Below, one piece after another: positions 5,913-7,877 of a DNA stretch of 7,877 nt. Each line of letters begins with the position of its first letter. Positions within the stretch are counted from its first letter, which is position 1. The notes beneath the pieces were generated by a model. It ran no database searches, was not told the DNA's origin, and saw only the letters and a program-made list of their open reading frames with translations. Origin of the DNA: an uncultured Solimonas sp. (lineage in GTDB: Bacteria > Pseudomonadota > Gammaproteobacteria > Nevskiales > Nevskiaceae); NCBI GenBank assembly GCA_946478985.1, contig CAMLDZ010000136.1, positions 1 to 7,877 on the forward strand, given 5' to 3'. Made by a program: the position numbers and the translations under genes.

Positions 5913-7616
5913 ATGTTCTCACTAAGACGAAACGAAACGCTGCGCCGCGTGCTGCTGGCATGCGGCCTCGGCGTTTGCATGGTGGCTCGGGCCTGGGCGC
6001 AGGACGCGCCGGCTGAGGCCACAACACCCCTCGCCGCGGAAGCGGCAGCGGCTGATCCCGCCGAGGACAATTTCACGGGCTGGCTCGCGGCGCTGCCGGA
6101 TGCCAGCTATTCGGAGAAGGAAGAACTGCTGCGCAAGCTGGTTGCCAGTGGCGCCCCGAGTGCCAAGGCGGTGCTGGAGGCGCTGCTCGACGGCCGCCTC
6201 TACCAGCGCGGTGACGACGGCAAGGTCTTCATCACCGCCGACAGCGGCGAGACGATGGCGCTGACCGATCCGCAGACGCTGGCTGCCGCGGGCAGCGCGA
6301 GCAGCGATCAGCTCAAGCGCATCGGCACCAACAACCAGCTGCGCAAGGCGCTGAAGGGGTTCATCGCCCAGCTCGCGCTGGCGGATGCCGACGCCGATGC
6401 ACGCCGGCAGGCCGTGGTCGAGATGCTGCGCAATCTGGACGAAGCCAGTGTCGCGGCGCTGCGCGAACATCAGAAGATCGAGAAGGACGACGCCGTGCTC
6501 GAGCAGGTCGAGGTCGGCCTGGCGCTCGCCGATCTGGAAAGCGGGGATGTCGAGATCCGCCTGGCCGCCGCGCAGCGGCTCAGCGGCCAGCTCAGTCCGG
6601 CAGCCTACAACCGCCTGCAGGCGCTGACCGCGCAGACCGACGACGGCAGCTACAGCGAGGCCGATCCGCGCGTGCGCTCGGCGGCGTCCGCGGCACTGCG
6701 CAACATCGAGTTCTGGCGCGAGATCTACGGCAGCGCCGAAACCCTGTTCTTCGGTCTGTCGCTGGGCTCGGTGCTGGTACTGTCGGCGATCGGCCTGGCC
6801 ATCACCTTCGGCGTGATGGGCGTCATCAACATGGCACACGGCGAGCTGATGATGCTCGGCGCGTACACCACCTACGTGATCCAGCTGCTGTTGCCGCAGC
6901 ACATCACGCTGGCGCTGTGGATTTCGATTCCGGCCGCTTTCGTCGTCGCCGGGCTCGCGGGTGTGGCGATCGAGCGCGGTGTGGTGCGCTTCCTCTACGG
7001 CCGGCCGCTGGAGACGCTGCTGGCGACCTTCGGCCTGTCGCTGGTGCTGCAGCAGCTGGTGCGCTCGATCTTCTCGCCGCTGAACCGCAGCGTGGCGACG
7101 CCGGAGTTCATGAGCGGCTCGCTGGTCATCAACGATGCCTTCTCGCTGACCTACAACCGGCTCTACATCATCGTCTTCACGCTGATCGTCTTCGCCGGCC
7201 TGCAGCTGGTGCTCAAGCGCACCTCGCTGGGCCTGAAGGTCCGCGCGGTGTCGCAGAACCGTGCGATGGCACGGGCGATGGGCGTACGCTCGCAGTGGGT
7301 CGACGCGGCTACCTTCGGCCTCGGCTCCGGTATCGCCGGCATCGCCGGCGTGGCGCTGTCGCAGCTGACCAATGTAGGCCCCAATCTCGGCCAGTCGTAC
7401 ATCATCGACTCGTTCATGGTCGTGGTGTTCGGCGGCGTCGGCAATCTCTGGGGCACGCTGATCAGCGGCATGACGCTCGGTGTGGTCAACAAACTGCTGG
7501 AGCCCTGGGCCGGCGCAGTGATGGCGAAGATCCTCGTGCTGGTGTTCCTGATCCTGTTCATCCAGCGGCGCCCGCGCGGACTGTTCCCGCAGAAGGGCCG
7601 GGCGGCGGAAAACTAA
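5913..7616 (+). CDS. urtB: Urea ABC transporter permease UrtB
   Basis: One of two inner-membrane permease subunits for urea import. It is 567 residues from ATG 5913. Residues 1-30 form a signal peptide ending ARAWAQ. Residues about 31-266 are a soluble, alanine- and leucine-rich helical domain with HEAT-like character (for example EIRLAAAQRLSGQLSP and DPRVRSAASAALRNIEFW), expected in the periplasm; this extension separates UrtB from LivH. The permease follows from about 273, with GVMGVINMAHGELMMLGAYTTY around 300-321 and the ATPase-contact loop near AMARAMGVRSQWVDAATFG at about 452-470, ending in FIQRRPRGLFPQKGR. The Shine-Dalgarno is poor (only GGTG or GAGAG nearby). The frame stays open upstream to a TTG at 5838, but that stretch is the terminator hairpin. 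urtC starts one base after the stop. Confidence 0.95.
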   Translation: MFSLRRNETLRRVLLACGLGVCMVARAWAQDAPAEATTPLAAEAAAADPAEDNFTGWLAALPDASYSEKEELLRKLVASGAPSAKAVLEALLDGRLYQRGDDGKVFITADSGETMALTDPQTLAAAGSASSDQLKRIGTNNQLRKALKGFIAQLALADADADARRQAVVEMLRNLDEASVAALREHQKIEKDDAVLEQVEVGLALADLESGDVEIRLAAAQRLSGQLSPAAYNRLQALTAQTDDGSYSEADPRVRSAASAALRNIEFWREIYGSAETLFFGLSLGSVLVLSAIGLAITFGVMGVINMAHGELMMLGAYTTYVIQLLLPQHITLALWISIPAAFVVAGLAGVAIERGVVRFLYGRPLETLLATFGLSLVLQQLVRSIFSPLNRSVATPEFMSGSLVINDAFSLTYNRLYIIVFTLIVFAGLQLVLKRTSLGLKVRAVSQNRAMARAMGVRSQWVDAATFGLGSGIAGIAGVALSQLTNVGPNLGQSYIIDSFMVVVFGGVGNLWGTLISGMTLGVVNKLLEPWAGAVMAKILVLVFLILFIQRRPRGLFPQKGRAAEN

Positions 7617-7617
7617 G

Positions 7618-7877
7618 ATGGCCAACAACAACTCTCTCATTGGTCGCCTGCTGCTCAGCGACCGCGGCAGCCGCATCTTCTTCACCGTGCTGCTGCTGGC
7701 GGCGGTGCTGGTGCCGCTGTCCAACCTGCTGATGCCGGAAGGCTCGTTCCTGCACGTGCCGACGTACACGGTGACGCTGCTCGGCAAGTACCTGTGCTAC
7801 GCCTTGCTGGCGATCGCCATCGACCTGATCTGGGGCTACTGCGGCATTCTCAGCCTCGGCCACACGGCGTTCTTCGC
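7618..7877 (+). CDS. urtC: Urea ABC transporter permease UrtC, 3' end missing
   Basis: Second permease subunit of the urea importer. ATG 7618 lies one base after the urtB stop codon, so the two are likely translationally coupled; the region just upstream shows no strong Shine-Dalgarno. The visible 86 residues begin MANNNSLIGRLLLSDRGSRIF, then two hydrophobic segments (about 20-39 and 55-73), then WGYCGILSLGHTAFFA, the conserved LivM/UrtC motif. Many homologues have glycine where this one has threonine in GHTAFF. UrtC is usually around 360 residues, so about three quarters is beyond the edge. The reading frame is complete to the last base of the window. Confidence 0.93.
   Translation, partial: MANNNSLIGRLLLSDRGSRIFFTVLLLAAVLVPLSNLLMPEGSFLHVPTYTVTLLGKYLCYALLAIAIDLIWGYCGILSLGHTAFF

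Noticed and set aside
5922..7787. 621-codon open frame on the minus strand opposite urtB
   Set aside because: Composition is dominated by R, Q, H and A with no membrane or domain pattern; it is the antisense shadow of urtB and the start of urtC.

Overview
This is GC-rich DNA with dense coding on both strands, most likely from a gammaproteobacterium. Nevskiales- or Xanthomonadales-type lineages would fit, but that is an inference from gene content, Gram-negative export signals and codon bias, with no rRNA to confirm it. The window holds a molybdate uptake operon, a guanidine-resistance unit and the start of a urea-uptake operon.

Layout. Positions 1-1712 (+) carry the end of modB and a complete modC, overlapping by ATGA. 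These are the permease and ATPase of a molybdate ABC importer. Positions 1713-2030 (-) encode a Gdx/SugE-type small multidrug resistance guanidinium exporter, convergent with modC and with no bases between the two stop codons. Its leader (about 2037-2119, -) contains two hairpins with ACGA and ACGG tetraloops, the hallmark of a guanidine-II (mini-ykkC) riboswitch. A linker segment between them is complementary to the Shine-Dalgarno sequence, and a perfect TATAAT lies upstream. Positions 2135-3133 (-) encode a polytopic membrane protein resembling DUF2157 proteins. Positions 3134-3334 are a divergent intergenic region.

From 3335 rightward everything is on the + strand: an outer-membrane beta-barrel porin-like protein, urtA (urea-binding protein), a 132-base intergenic region with a strong hairpin and T-run, urtB (permease with a long N-terminal helical domain) and the first 86 codons of urtC, cut by the window edge. 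The expected continuation is urtC, urtD and urtE, often followed by urease genes.

How it fits together. The porin would let a solute cross the outer membrane, UrtA would capture urea in the periplasm, and UrtB/UrtC with UrtD/UrtE would import it. Gdx exports guanidinium, a nitrogen-rich compound that some bacteria degrade toward urea-type intermediates, so a guanidine-sensing exporter near a urea importer is thematically suggestive but unproven. The most distinctive signals are the complete riboswitch-exporter unit and the terminator-like hairpin just before urtB. I see no mobile element, CRISPR array, tRNA or rRNA. No wholly new system is evident: most components belong to known families, and the less-described parts are the membrane protein, the porin and the urtA-urtB intergenic structure.
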